Source: QYOJ01 sp043810345 (GTDB lineage: Bacteria > Bacteroidota > Bacteroidia > Bacteroidales > FEN-979). From it: DNA of 32,444 nucleotides. Under the pieces are notes generated by a model that saw only the letters and a program-made list of their open reading frames with translations, was not told the DNA's origin and did not search any database. Below are positions 1-8,140 of the stretch, one piece after another; position 1 is the first letter of the stretch, and each line of letters opens with the position of its first letter. A program made the position numbers and the translations under genes. Where the stretch lies: NCBI GenBank assembly GCA_043810345.1, contig JBDROF010000053.1, forward strand, positions 1 through 32,444, in the 5' to 3' direction.

Positions 1-887
1 ACCTGGTTCCCCTTCAGCATCTGAGAGTTGGTCTTTATAATTAATCCGGGCATCTCAACGGTTTCGGGATAACTCTCCATATCGATCAGGTTCTCAAAGA
101 AACTGACCTTCTGTTGGAAGCGTTCAAAGATACCGGGAGTCAGGTCATGAAGCTGATACACTGCAGTATTACCTGTCCAGTTACGGAGGTCATCAATCAG
201 TTTCTCCGGTTGATCAAATTCCCAATCCTCAACGTACCTGTAAATGCTGTCGTGAAATCGGACCACGTCGCTAGTTGGAAGTGTCGGATCGTTCAAACGG
301 GCAATCCCATCCCTAAGGATCTTTTCCAGTTCTGCGGTAACCGAAGCTGCAATGAACCTTAGAGCCTTCTCCTCAGCCAAGTGAAGATGGATCGAATCGG
401 AACGGCTGATGATATTTTTTTGTCCTGATAACCAGAGCAGATCATCCGGCGTAAGGTACTCCTCGTATGACAGGGAAGTAAAGGGATTGGCCGGTTGAAA
501 TACTTCACGGAAGGTCAGGTAGGAATAGAAGAACCCAAAGCTTCTCCTGACTGTTACATGACGGTCCAACCGTTCCCGCCACCCGGCATCCTGTGCGATC
601 TCTGCATTGAGCTCTTCGCTGCTTCCAAATGTTTTTGTGTAGGTGAGGATATAGTCATCCTTACTTTCCTCATCCCCGGAGGTATCTTTGACCGCGATCC
701 GTTCCCAGGTCGAGTCTACCGGATAGGGTAAATCGCCTTTGAAGACAGAGGATGAGTCGCCTGTTATCCGGATGATGCGGGTAAAGGATCCGTCGCGGTG
801 GACCTGGGTAGTGACGGTAATTTCACGGCATCCACTGAAAATCAGTACGGCAACGAACAGGATTGTCAGGATCTCTCGAGTTTTCAT
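1..887 (-). CDS. Putative lipoprotein, C-terminus cut by the window edge
   Basis: A minus-strand reading frame starts at 887 and stays open to base 1, giving about 295 residues. The N-terminus is a short basic stretch (MKTR), then a hydrophobic run ending in a lipobox-like FSGC with the lipid cysteine near residue 19. This predicts a lipoprotein anchored in an envelope membrane. The rest is a soluble, charged alpha/beta-looking region with no domain I recognise. Its ATG overlaps the stop of the upstream gene by four bases (ATGA), so the two are translationally coupled. The product probably works with that single-pass membrane protein. Function is unknown. Confidence 0.75.
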   Translation of the reverse strand, partial: MKTREILTILFVAVLIFSGCREITVTTQVHRDGSFTRIIRITGDSSSVFKGDLPYPVDSTWERIAVKDTSGDEESKDDYILTYTKTFGSSEELNAEIAQDAGWRERLDRHVTVRRSFGFFYSYLTFREVFQPANPFTSLSYEEYLTPDDLLWLSGQKNIISRSDSIHLHLAEEKALRFIAASVTAELEKILRDGIARLNDPTLPTSDVVRFHDSIYRYVEDWEFDQPEKLIDDLRNWTGNTAVYQLHDLTPGIFERFQQKVSFFENLIDMESYPETVEMPGLIIKTNSQMLKGNQ

Positions 888-1348
888 GGTCGTGAGGTTT
901 TGATTGTAACATCAAGTTGGTACCTGGTTTCATGTGGTTGTGCGGCGATGAGCTTTTTGCGAGCCTGGAATCTTTGCTGCAACGATACAAACGTGATGCC
1001 GCTTTTTTCCAGCCGGCTGGCCAACGTATTAACAGGCGTAACCCTGACCGCTGCAGTTTGTTGTTCCAGGGTGTTCACTTTTTTTACTACGATGAACTCT
1101 TCTATCCCGTAAAGAATCAGCAGGCAAACAGATGCTGCTGTAAGCATTCGCTGTGCAAAGGTCAAAAAAGGGACACTGGAAGAGCCGATCAGCCGGAGAG
1201 GAGATTTTTGTCGTTGTGATTTTTGAATCGTTTGCATGACTTTCAGAGGAATCTCCTCTCGGTCCTTTAGCACCGGTTCATTCTTTTGCAAAACTTCAAG
1301 AATACGCTCAAGCAGATCGCGTGTATCCTTGTCTTTTCGTGGTTTCAT
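884..1348 (-). CDS. Hypothetical single-pass membrane protein (anti-sigma-like layout)
   Basis: A 154-residue protein with a charged, helical N-terminal part (about 1-60), one membrane segment around residues 66-85 and a C-terminal part of about 70 residues that starts with a helical stretch rich in Val, Lys and Gln. This layout resembles small anti-sigma factors or membrane-anchored scaffolds. No zinc-binding HxxxCxxC motif is visible and no ECF sigma gene lies next to it, so the role is not established. The start is well supported: AAAGGAG sits a few bases before the ATG. It overlaps the downstream lipoprotein gene by four bases and diverges from the START-domain gene. Confidence 0.7.
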   Translation of the reverse strand: MKPRKDKDTRDLLERILEVLQKNEPVLKDREEIPLKVMQTIQKSQRQKSPLRLIGSSSVPFLTFAQRMLTAASVCLLILYGIEEFIVVKKVNTLEQQTAAVRVTPVNTLASRLEKSGITFVSLQQRFQARKKLIAAQPHETRYQLDVTIKTSRP

Positions 1349-1474
1349 AATTTTCTCCTTTCATATGATGAGATGATTACGGCAAGTAAAAATAGGAATA
1401 ATCACCAAGTTATCATATTTCAAAATATTGATGTTACTTTGTAGAAAAATTGACCTCCTCAAAAGTAGGTAACT

Positions 1475-2083
1475 GTGAGGACCATTCTTATACTGTTCAA
1501 CCTCTTAATAACGATCTATCTCTTTGCACAATCCTGGGAGTTTATCAAAGAGCGCGACGGGATCAAGATCTACACGCAGAAGGAGAAAGGAAGCCCGTTA
1601 AAGTCGTTCAAAGGGGTGATGGAGATACGTTCCACCATGGAGATGATAGGGACGGTAGTAGGAAATGTGAAGAATTTCGACTGGTGGGACGACGCTATCC
1701 GAAAAATTGATGTCCTGGCCCATGAGGACAATGTTTACTCACAGTATTACCTGATTTACGATGTTCCATGGCCGTTGATGGACCGGGACCTTTGTGTGAA
1801 TGCCAAGGTAACGATCGACCCTGTCACCGGCACCAAAGTCATATTGGCTCGTCCGCTTCCTGATGTCATCCCTGAGGATCCAACTATTATCAGGATTAAG
1901 AATTACTGGCAGAAGTGGAGCATTCAGCCATTAAAGAATGGGATGATCCGGCTCACTCTCGAAGGATTTGTAGATCCGGGAGGGATCGTTCCCTCCTGGT
2001 TGTATAACATGGTGATCACGGAGACACCATTAAACCTGATGCGGGAAGTAAAGAAGCGGGTAGAGTTGCCAAAAAAATTTTAA
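1475..2083 (+). CDS. Secreted START-domain (lipid-binding fold) protein
   Basis: A 202-residue protein with a GTG start, a cleavable signal peptide at about 1-19 (hydrophobic run ending LFAQ) and a START/SRPBCC-type fold over most of the remainder. Family-like features are the N-terminal W-E-F-I-K-x-R-D-G-I-K-I-Y strand pair, the V-P-W-P-L-x-D-R-D motif near residues 98-106, and the amphipathic C-terminal helix. START domains form a hydrophobic pocket for lipids. The bacterial ligand is generally unknown, and the export signal suggests a periplasmic site here. The stop is only 9 bases before the K+ channel frame, so they are probably co-transcribed. Confidence 0.8.
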   Translation: MRTILILFNLLITIYLFAQSWEFIKERDGIKIYTQKEKGSPLKSFKGVMEIRSTMEMIGTVVGNVKNFDWWDDAIRKIDVLAHEDNVYSQYYLIYDVPWPLMDRDLCVNAKVTIDPVTGTKVILARPLPDVIPEDPTIIRIKNYWQKWSIQPLKNGMIRLTLEGFVDPGGIVPSWLYNMVITETPLNLMREVKKRVELPKKF

Positions 2084-2092
2084 TTTCTGGCC

Positions 2093-2738
2093 ATGAAATT
2101 CATTAAAAACCACCTGTTTCTAATATCCCTGGTTCTGGTAATGGGGGCAAGCACATTTCTTGAAGATATTCTGTATGGAGGAGTAATCTCGTTAATCCTG
2201 TTAACGTTTTGCGTGTGTCTGGGACTACTGATTCTCTCCATTCACAGGCATTTATTCTGGATTGTGATTATGTTCAGCCTCCTGATCATAGGATTCAACT
2301 ACATCACGATCAGAACCATAACCCCTGATGGCCTGGCTCTTAAGTTTTTAAGTTTAACCATTCTTTTTCTTGTTTATGCCGGTTTGTTCTTCTACCTGAT
2401 CATGACCACCAGGTCGTTATCCGTTTCAGATATCAGTAACGCGATCTCAGTATATTTGCTGATTGGAATAGCGTTTGGCTTCCTTTATAGTTTTATCGAA
2501 ATGATCCATCCGGGAGCCTTCATTTACAATAGGCCTGAAGCAGACGATATTAGTGGGGATATGATCTAATTTCAGCTTTGTGGTCCTGACTACTCTCGGA
2601 TTTGGAGATATCCTGCCTGTCTATAAGGTTGCCAAGGTGATTGTGATGATGGAGGCTGTGCTGGGAGTATTGTATATCGCCATCATGATCGGACGTTTGG
2701 TCGGAATTGGCCCGGCGCATCATAAGAAAAACCAATAA
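2093..2738 (+). pseudogene. Six-helix potassium channel, frameshifted before the pore
   Basis: The frame from 2093 encodes 158 residues with about five membrane helices, then stops at TAA 2567-2569. Reading continues in another frame from 2574 and gives a K+ selectivity filter (TTLGFGD, compare TTVGYGD), a last membrane helix and a stop at 2736-2738. Removing one A from the TAAT at 2567-2570 restores M-I-Y-F-S-F-V-V-L-T-T-L-G-F-G-D and a protein of about 214 residues, typical of small single-pore Ion_trans_2 channels. So this is a one-base insertion, either a real mutation or a consensus error. The upstream fragment alone lacks the pore and cannot conduct. It sits between the START-domain and TMEM175 genes. 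Confidence 0.85.
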
Positions 2739-2746
2739 CTGAACAT

Positions 2747-3388
2747 ATGGAACATTCAAAAGAACCTGTTTTTGTTGACTCACCTCATCGATTACAACGG
2801 ATAACCGACATCATTTTTGCCTTGTCGATGGTCCTGTTCATCGTTTCTGGTATGTTGACCTTCAATGATGCTGCTTTCTGGTCGGGCTATGATAGCGATC
2901 CGACGGGATTTATTTGGGGACAGGCCAGAGAATTATTGACGGCCTTCCTGGTATTTCTTTTCATGGCCCTCTACTGGAGTACAAACTTGAACCAGGCGAA
3001 GTATATCATCCGGGTGGATAACACCTATATTTGGATCAATATCTTTTACCTTTTTTTCATTGCCATTGCCCCTTTTCCCAATGCATTGACCCTAAAATTC
3101 GGCAGCGATTTCTATGTTCAGCAGTTCTTTAACCTGGACATGTTATTTATCGGGTTGTTTGGTTTCTTTGCCTGGTACTATGCCACAAAAAATCATCGTT
3201 TGGTTTCGAAGGGGCTTACTGAAGTGGAGATCAAAACCACGCACCGGGAGATGATTGTGGAACCGCTTGTAGCCGTCATCGCGATTGTCGTTTCCTTTAT
3301 TGATACGGCCTACTGGGAGCCTGCTTTGTTGTTATTACCCATTGGGATGGTGATCGTGGCAATCCTGAACCGGAGATTAAAAAAATAG
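2747..3388 (+). CDS. TMEM175-family (DUF1211) potassium channel-like protein
   Basis: A 213-residue integral membrane protein with about six hydrophobic helices. The first helix is preceded by R-I-T-D at residues 18-21 followed by I-I-F-A. This is the bacterial TMEM175/DUF1211 signature (family form RxxxFSDAvfA). Bacterial TMEM175 proteins are tetrameric six-helix K+ channels in which hydrophobic residues of the first helix form the filter, with no TVGYG loop. The gene starts 8 bases after the restored stop of the preceding K+ channel, so two unrelated K+ channel types appear to share a transcript. Conduction by this divergent copy is inferred from family membership. Confidence 0.75.
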   Translation: MEHSKEPVFVDSPHRLQRITDIIFALSMVLFIVSGMLTFNDAAFWSGYDSDPTGFIWGQARELLTAFLVFLFMALYWSTNLNQAKYIIRVDNTYIWINIFYLFFIAIAPFPNALTLKFGSDFYVQQFFNLDMLFIGLFGFFAWYYATKNHRLVSKGLTEVEIKTTHREMIVEPLVAVIAIVVSFIDTAYWEPALLLLPIGMVIVAILNRRLKK

Positions 3389-3456
3389 TTTTCACCTTTC
3401 TTTTAGTAACTTCTACGCCTGTTTTTCGATTCCTGAAGCTTTCAGATTTGGGTGTA

Positions 3457-3488
3457 TTTGCAAATTATTTAGAATTAATTTAAATTTG
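3457..3488 (+). promoter_or_regulatory. Bacteroidetes-type promoter (TTTG-N20-TAAATTTG)
   Basis: TTTG at 3457-3460, a 20-base spacer and TAAATTTG at 3481-3488 match the Bacteroidetes primary sigma consensus (-33 TTTG, -7 TAnnTTTG). This is the only promoter in the window with both boxes near-perfect. It drives only the HMA remnant immediately downstream. Confidence 0.6.
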
Positions 3489-3496
3489 CACACAAA

Positions 3497-3648
3497 ATGA
3501 CCTTCAAAAAGGAAATCTACCGGGTAGAGGAAATGTGCTGGTGGAATTTGATCAGGACCACGTGAGCAGGGAAAAGATGGAGAAGGCTATCAGGGATATT
3601 GGGTATGAATTGATCACAACACAGGAAACCACGCCGGAACAAGCATAG
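3497..3648 (+). pseudogene. Remnant of a heavy-metal-associated (CopA/CopZ-type) domain
   Basis: From ATG 3497 one frame begins MTFKKEIYRVE, which resembles the first strand of an HMA domain such as the N-terminus of a Bacteroidota CopA Cu+-ATPase. Around 3535-3648 another frame gives GNVLVEFDQDHVSREK and then AIRDIGYELI, the second half of the same fold, ending at TAG 3646-3648. The middle of the domain, including the metal-binding CxxC and helix 1, is missing, which fits an out-of-frame deletion of roughly 30 codons. No ATPase body follows. A strong promoter still precedes it. Identification rests on motif resemblance only. Confidence 0.5.
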
Positions 3649-3693
3649 TAAACGGGCCATCCATTTTCCCTTCCTACCCCTTTTGCAATAGAA

Positions 3694-3723
3694 CCACCTC
3701 ACCCCCCCGGGGGGATGAAGTGG
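3694..3723. terminator. GC-rich inverted repeat, possible terminator
   Basis: The arm beginning CCACCTCA followed by a C-run pairs with the G-run followed by ATGAAGTGG. This gives about 13 pairs with two C/A mismatches and a CCGG turn. It lies between the HMA remnant and the phosphate porin, where a terminator is expected, but no T-run follows on either strand. Confidence 0.35.
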
Positions 3724-3735
3724 AGGAGCAACCCC

Positions 3736-3803
3736 GTTAACAATTATTTAATATTCCTTTAATATCTGCGTAATTTTCGGGTGAATCCCTTGCACTATTT
3801 TTG
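3736..3803 (+). promoter_or_regulatory. Phosphate-operon promoter with Pho-box-like 11-bp repeats
   Basis: A -7 box TATTTTTG lies at 3796-3803, with a TTTT at 3774-3777 in the -33 region. Directly upstream are 11-bp-period repeats: TTTAATAT at 3747-3754 and again at 3758-3765, with weaker copies at 3736 (GTTAACAA) and 3769 (CGTAATTT). An 11-bp direct-repeat period is the architecture of PhoB binding sites, and the operon downstream is for phosphate uptake. The regulator itself is not in the window. Confidence 0.5.
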
Positions 3804-3824
3804 CATCGACAAAAACCTGAAATT

Positions 3825-5270
3825 ATGATCAATAAATTACAAAACAAGCTGGTTTGGCTGGTATTGGTCTGCTTTACCACCTTTTTACCCAAGGCAGAAA
3901 TCTTCGCCCAGGAAAAAAATGATTCCATTAAACAAGAGGCAATAACACTGCGTGACATGGTAAGCGGAGTCGAAGAACGGGTAGCCACTGCTGAAAACAA
4001 CCTGGAGAAACTTACGAAAATTAAGCTATCTGGTTACATTCAGGCACAATGGCAGTTTTTTGAGAATCCGGCGGTTTTTCCGAACAACTATATTTCATTA
4101 CGCTGTGTCAGATTGAAAGTACAGTATCAACCGCTTGCAGGGGTTGTGTTTGTATTGCAACCTGATTTTTCTCCAAGTGGTTTTACCTTGAAAGATGCCT
4201 ACGTAGATCTGCATGATCCCTGGCTTAAGACATTCTCTTTGTGGGCAGGACAATTCAACCGCCCCAATTATGAAGTGGAATATTCATCCAGCAAACGTGA
4301 AGTTCCTGAAAGATCCAAAGTGATCCGGGCTATCTATCCCGGCGAACGTGCCATCGGGGCGAAACTGGAAGTTACACCCCCTTCTGTACCCCTCAAATTC
4401 CAGTTTGCCGTGTTTAATGGCAATGACCATATGGTCATCAAAGATGTGAATAGCAACGATATAAATCCTAAAAACAAGGATTTCGATAACTATAAAGACC
4501 TCATGGGCCGACTTACCTATAATTTCACGCTGGGAAATTTTGGAGGTCTTGACCTGGGCGTGAATGGCTATTGCGGCTGGATGAAATCGAATTCGACGAC
4601 AGTGCTGAACAGTGATTACACCTTTTATAAAAATGTTTCCATAGGTCAAAGTGTACCCCGTCACTGGGTAGGAGGAGAGATGCAGCTCTACATGGACATC
4701 CTCGGTGGCATGTCTATCAAGGCAGAGTACATGATGGGGATCAACACCTATCCGGGAGCGGGTGGAAGTTTTCCGGTAGCGGATCCCGTTCAGACAACCC
4801 TGACCAATGATACCCTCACCATGACCTACCTTTTTACAAATACACAGGAGATCATCCCGACCATCCGCAGGAACTTTATGGGTGGGTATGTCTACCTAAT
4901 CAAAAACGTCGGGGAACGCAACCAATTTGCTTTTCGCTGGGATTTTTTCGATCCCAACACCAAACTGACAGGAAACCAGATAGGAGTAGTACAGTATAAC
5001 AACAGCTCATCCGATGTCAAGACCAGCACCACCATGGTTGGCACCAATCCTGTGATCGTCCTCAACGAAGTCACCAACCATGTAGTGGATAACAGCCTGA
5101 AAAGCGGATCCTCCGATATCACCTACCATACCCTCACATTCGCCTGGAACTACTACTTCACGGAAAACCTCCGGATCCAGGTTGCCTATGAAATGCCATT
5201 CAATGAAAAGGTGGGGGTAGAGGTATTCCCGCAAAACGTATTTACCCTGAGGTTGCAGGCCAAGTTTTAA
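3825..5270 (+). CDS. Phosphate-selective porin O/P family protein
   Basis: Outer-membrane porin of 481 residues. A signal peptide spans about 1-29 (hydrophobic run ending IFAQ). A short coiled-coil-like segment follows (about 30-70, with GVEERVATAENNLEKL), as in OprO/OprP trimeric porins. The rest is a beta-barrel that begins KLSGYIQAQWQF and ends with an aromatic-terminated strand (LRLQAKF). OprP-type porins bind phosphate or polyphosphate through Arg/Lys residues in the channel. I chose ATG 3825 over the in-frame TTG at 3801, because the TTG lies inside the promoter -7 box and ATG gives a clean signal peptide. It is the first gene of the pst operon; pstS follows 17 bases later, supporting phosphate as the substrate. 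Confidence 0.85.
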   Translation: MINKLQNKLVWLVLVCFTTFLPKAEIFAQEKNDSIKQEAITLRDMVSGVEERVATAENNLEKLTKIKLSGYIQAQWQFFENPAVFPNNYISLRCVRLKVQYQPLAGVVFVLQPDFSPSGFTLKDAYVDLHDPWLKTFSLWAGQFNRPNYEVEYSSSKREVPERSKVIRAIYPGERAIGAKLEVTPPSVPLKFQFAVFNGNDHMVIKDVNSNDINPKNKDFDNYKDLMGRLTYNFTLGNFGGLDLGVNGYCGWMKSNSTTVLNSDYTFYKNVSIGQSVPRHWVGGEMQLYMDILGGMSIKAEYMMGINTYPGAGGSFPVADPVQTTLTNDTLTMTYLFTNTQEIIPTIRRNFMGGYVYLIKNVGERNQFAFRWDFFDPNTKLTGNQIGVVQYNNSSSDVKTSTTMVGTNPVIVLNEVTNHVVDNSLKSGSSDITYHTLTFAWNYYFTENLRIQVAYEMPFNEKVGVEVFPQNVFTLRLQAKF

Positions 5271-5287
5271 TGTAAAAAAAGATAATT

Positions 5288-6127
5288 ATGAAAAAATCAA
5301 GAAAAATACTGGTTATGATGGCCATCCTTACCATCGCCATTGCCGGGGCTACTTGTGTTCCAGGCCCGAAAAAGATTACCGTGAAAGGTTCCGATACCAT
5401 GGTAATCCTTTCCCAACAGTGGGCAGAACAGTTTATGAAGAGCCATCCGGATATCATCATTCAGGTCACGGGTGGGGGTTCCGGAACAGGGATCTCGGCG
5501 CTGATCAATGGCGCCACCGATATCTGTACCGCCAGCCGTCCGATGAAGAGATCCGAGATTGAGAAATTGAAAGAGCGGTACAATACACTGGGGGTGGAGA
5601 TCCCCTGTGCAAAAGACGGGATCACCGTTTACATCAACAAATCCAACACGATAAATGAACTTTCGATCCAGCAGTTGAGTGATATTTTTTCAGGAAAGGT
5701 CACCAACTGGAAACAGGTTGGAGGCAAGGATGCCCCGATCAAATTGTATGGCCGGGAGAACAGTTCCGGCACCTACATCTTTTTCCAGGAAGAGGTAGTC
5801 AGAGGGGATTATACTCCCAGTTGCCAGACCTTACCGGGAACTGCAGCCGTGGTGAATGCGGTAATGAAGGATGTAAACGGAATCGGGTATGGAGGCGCTG
5901 CCTATGCCGAAGGGGTGAATCTCTGTAAAGTTAAGAAAGATGCCAGCAGCCCGGGGTACGAAGCAAACGCCGAAAATATCAAAAAAGGACTTTACCCGAT
6001 CAGCCGTTACTTGTACATTTATACCCGTAGCCGTCCGACTGGGGAGATCAAGGAGTTCATCGACTGGATCCTCACTCCTGACGGGCAAAAAATGGTAACG
6101 GAGGCAGGGTACTTCCCGGTTCGCTAA
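5288..6127 (+). CDS. pstS: Phosphate ABC transporter substrate-binding protein PstS
   Basis: A 279-residue exported phosphate-binding protein. The signal sequence ends around residues 19-23 (AGATC); Cys23 could be a lipid anchor, though the lipobox is not canonical. Phosphate-contact loops are clear: KGSDT at 33-37, TGGGSGTG at 61-68, ASRPMK, and RENSSGTY near 155-162. In the family these Ser, Thr, Asp and Arg residues bind the phosphate oxyanion between two lobes. It delivers phosphate from the periplasm to PstCA. pstC begins two bases after its stop. Confidence 0.95.
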   Translation: MKKSRKILVMMAILTIAIAGATCVPGPKKITVKGSDTMVILSQQWAEQFMKSHPDIIIQVTGGGSGTGISALINGATDICTASRPMKRSEIEKLKERYNTLGVEIPCAKDGITVYINKSNTINELSIQQLSDIFSGKVTNWKQVGGKDAPIKLYGRENSSGTYIFFQEEVVRGDYTPSCQTLPGTAAVVNAVMKDVNGIGYGGAAYAEGVNLCKVKKDASSPGYEANAENIKKGLYPISRYLYIYTRSRPTGEIKEFIDWILTPDGQKMVTEAGYFPVR

Positions 6128-6129
6128 CA

Positions 6130-7230
6130 ATGAATCAGCATGGTTTCACGAAAGAGGCTCTGAGAAAGAAATTCAGGTTATCTGAGTATCTTTCTCAGAG
6201 GATCATTACAGGCATTGCCTTTCTCTCTATCACGATCATTGTCCTGATCTTTTTCTTCGTGTTCAGGGAGACCCTACCGGTTTTCCAGCAGCCGGAAGAG
6301 GGTACAACTGCAGAAAGTGAGGAGCTGGTTCCTGAGCAATACGGCGTATTTACAGAATCAGATGAGTCGGTTGACAGGCTTGAGGGTTACGGACTTGAGT
6401 TGGATTCAGCTTTGACAGGGAGCCGTGATTACGGGGTAGAGGGGGGAGCATCCGGAGATGAACAGGTGACGGTGAAGGATTTGCTGGGAGATGAGTGGTA
6501 CCCGGTCTCCTCCAATCCGCGCTACGGCATGGTGCCGCTCTTTGTGGGGACCATCAAGATCACCATCATCTCCATTCTGTTTGCAGCTCCCATTGCCATC
6601 CTCGCAGCCCTCTTTTCAGCTGCCTTTGCACCAACCTGGTTACGTGAATGGATCAAGCCGGCCATTGAGCTATTGGCCAGCTTCCCTTCGGTGGTGATCG
6701 GTTTTTTTGCCTTGATGGTGATGGCTACTGTATTGCAGGAACTTTTCGGGTACGAAACCCGGTTGAACGCATTTGTGGGTGGCATTGCCATGGGCCTGGC
6801 TGCCATTCCGATCATCTTCACCATCACAGAGGATGCCCTGACAGCTATCCCCGGCTCTTACAAGGAGGCCAGCCTGGCGTTGGGCGCTACCCGCTGGCAG
6901 ACAGCCCTCTTTGTGACCTTACCAGCTGCCACTCCCGGTATCTTCGCAGCCATCCTCCTGGGGATTGGCCGGGTATTTGGAGAAACGATGATCGCCTTGA
7001 TGGCTACGGGGAACGCTGCCCTGATCTCTGCCAATCCGTTTGAATCGGTACGAACACTGGCGGCCACCATTGGTGCGGAGATGGCGGAAGTGGTTTTTGG
7101 GGACACCCATTATGGAGTGCTCTTCCTGATAGGCTCCCTTCTGTTTATTTTTACCTTCAGCCTGAACGCACTGGCCGAATTTTATGTCAAAGGACGATTG
7201 ATGAAGCGGATTCAGGGTAAGATTGCATGA
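6130..7230 (+). CDS. pstC: Phosphate ABC transporter permease PstC
   Basis: A 366-residue inner-membrane permease. The first helix is at about 25-47, followed by an acidic soluble insertion (about 53-115) and then the usual permease core with helices from residue 138 onward. The EAA loop that contacts the ATPase is EASLALGATRWQTALFVTLP. The pre-permease motif D-E-W-Y-P near residues 120-124 is typical of PstC. The Glu/Asp/Gly-rich insertion is longer than in the E. coli protein and probably faces the periplasm. The last four bases (ATGA) overlap the start of pstA. Confidence 0.95.
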   Translation: MNQHGFTKEALRKKFRLSEYLSQRIITGIAFLSITIIVLIFFFVFRETLPVFQQPEEGTTAESEELVPEQYGVFTESDESVDRLEGYGLELDSALTGSRDYGVEGGASGDEQVTVKDLLGDEWYPVSSNPRYGMVPLFVGTIKITIISILFAAPIAILAALFSAAFAPTWLREWIKPAIELLASFPSVVIGFFALMVMATVLQELFGYETRLNAFVGGIAMGLAAIPIIFTITEDALTAIPGSYKEASLALGATRWQTALFVTLPAATPGIFAAILLGIGRVFGETMIALMATGNAALISANPFESVRTLAATIGAEMAEVVFGDTHYGVLFLIGSLLFIFTFSLNALAEFYVKGRLMKRIQGKIA

Positions 7231-8129
7231 AACCACGGAGAAAGATCACCGGAGCCATTGTGGTGGGAGCATCTGCCTTCTCCGCCATTGCCATTATCGC
7301 CATCATCGTGGTCATCCTGGTGGTGGTCATCATTGGCGGGAAGGATCGGCTGACGTGGGAATTCCTGACCGCTTTCCCGGAAAAAGGAATGACGGCGGGA
7401 GGGATCTTTCCGGCGATTTATGGTACCGCCCTGATGGTGATCATCATGTCGGTGGCCGCAGTCCCTTTTGGCACTATCACCGCCATATACCTTGCAGAAT
7501 ATGCGAGTGAAAAATCGATCTTCGCCCAAACCATTCGATTTGCCGTTCGAACACTGGCCACCGTCCCCTCCATCATCTTTGGCCTCTTTGGTTTGGGTTT
7601 TTTCATCAAATTTGTGGGGGGACAGATGGACTCCATGTTTCTTGGGGGCGAGCTTCGGTGGGCGCAGCCCAACATACTCTGGGCCAGCCTCACCATGTCG
7701 CTGCTGACCCTGCCGGTGGTGATCGTTTCGGTGGAGGAGGCAATAAGGACTGTGCCCCATGAACTCAGGGAGGCGAGCCTGGCGCTGGGAGCTACAAAAT
7801 GGCAAACCATCAAAAAGATCGTCATTCCGGGGTCAATTTCAGGGATCATGACCGGGACCATCCTGGCCATCAGCCGTGGAGCTGGTGAAGTGGCACCCAT
7901 TCTCTTTACAGGAGCAGCCTACTACCTGTCTACGTTGCCCACCTCCCTGAGCGACCAGTTCATGAACCTGGGGTATCATATCTTTATCATGTCTACCCAG
8001 TCGGCCGATGTAGATGGGACCATGCCAATCCAGTTTGCCACAACGTTGGTCTTGTTATTATTGACCTTTTTACTGAACTTTATAGCCATCATTATCCGGG
8101 CGCGGATTCGCAGGAGGGTGAAGGCCTAA
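7227..8129 (+). CDS. pstA: Phosphate ABC transporter permease PstA
   Basis: A 300-residue second permease subunit with six predicted membrane helices, the first at about 13-36. The EAA loop EASLALGATKWQTIKKIVIP lies in the second half, and IRTVPHELR precedes it as expected in PstA. It pairs with PstC to form the phosphate channel driven by PstB. Start and end are set by the four-base ATGA overlap with pstC and the 11-base gap to pstB. Confidence 0.95.
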   Translation: MKPRRKITGAIVVGASAFSAIAIIAIIVVILVVVIIGGKDRLTWEFLTAFPEKGMTAGGIFPAIYGTALMVIIMSVAAVPFGTITAIYLAEYASEKSIFAQTIRFAVRTLATVPSIIFGLFGLGFFIKFVGGQMDSMFLGGELRWAQPNILWASLTMSLLTLPVVIVSVEEAIRTVPHELREASLALGATKWQTIKKIVIPGSISGIMTGTILAISRGAGEVAPILFTGAAYYLSTLPTSLSDQFMNLGYHIFIMSTQSADVDGTMPIQFATTLVLLLLTFLLNFIAIIIRARIRRRVKA

Positions 8130-8140
8130 CGCAGAATGGA

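Noticed and set aside
2561..2580. Programmed frameshift in the K+ channel
   Set aside because: There is no slippery heptamer or downstream pseudoknot. A single extra A explains it.
3801..3824. TTG start for the phosphate porin
   Set aside because: The codon lies inside the promoter -7 box; ATG 3825 leads directly into a normal signal peptide.
7212..7805. Minus-strand frame of 197 codons over pstA
   Set aside because: A His/Asp/Gly-rich shadow of pstA; pstA is certain from its EAA loop and operon position.
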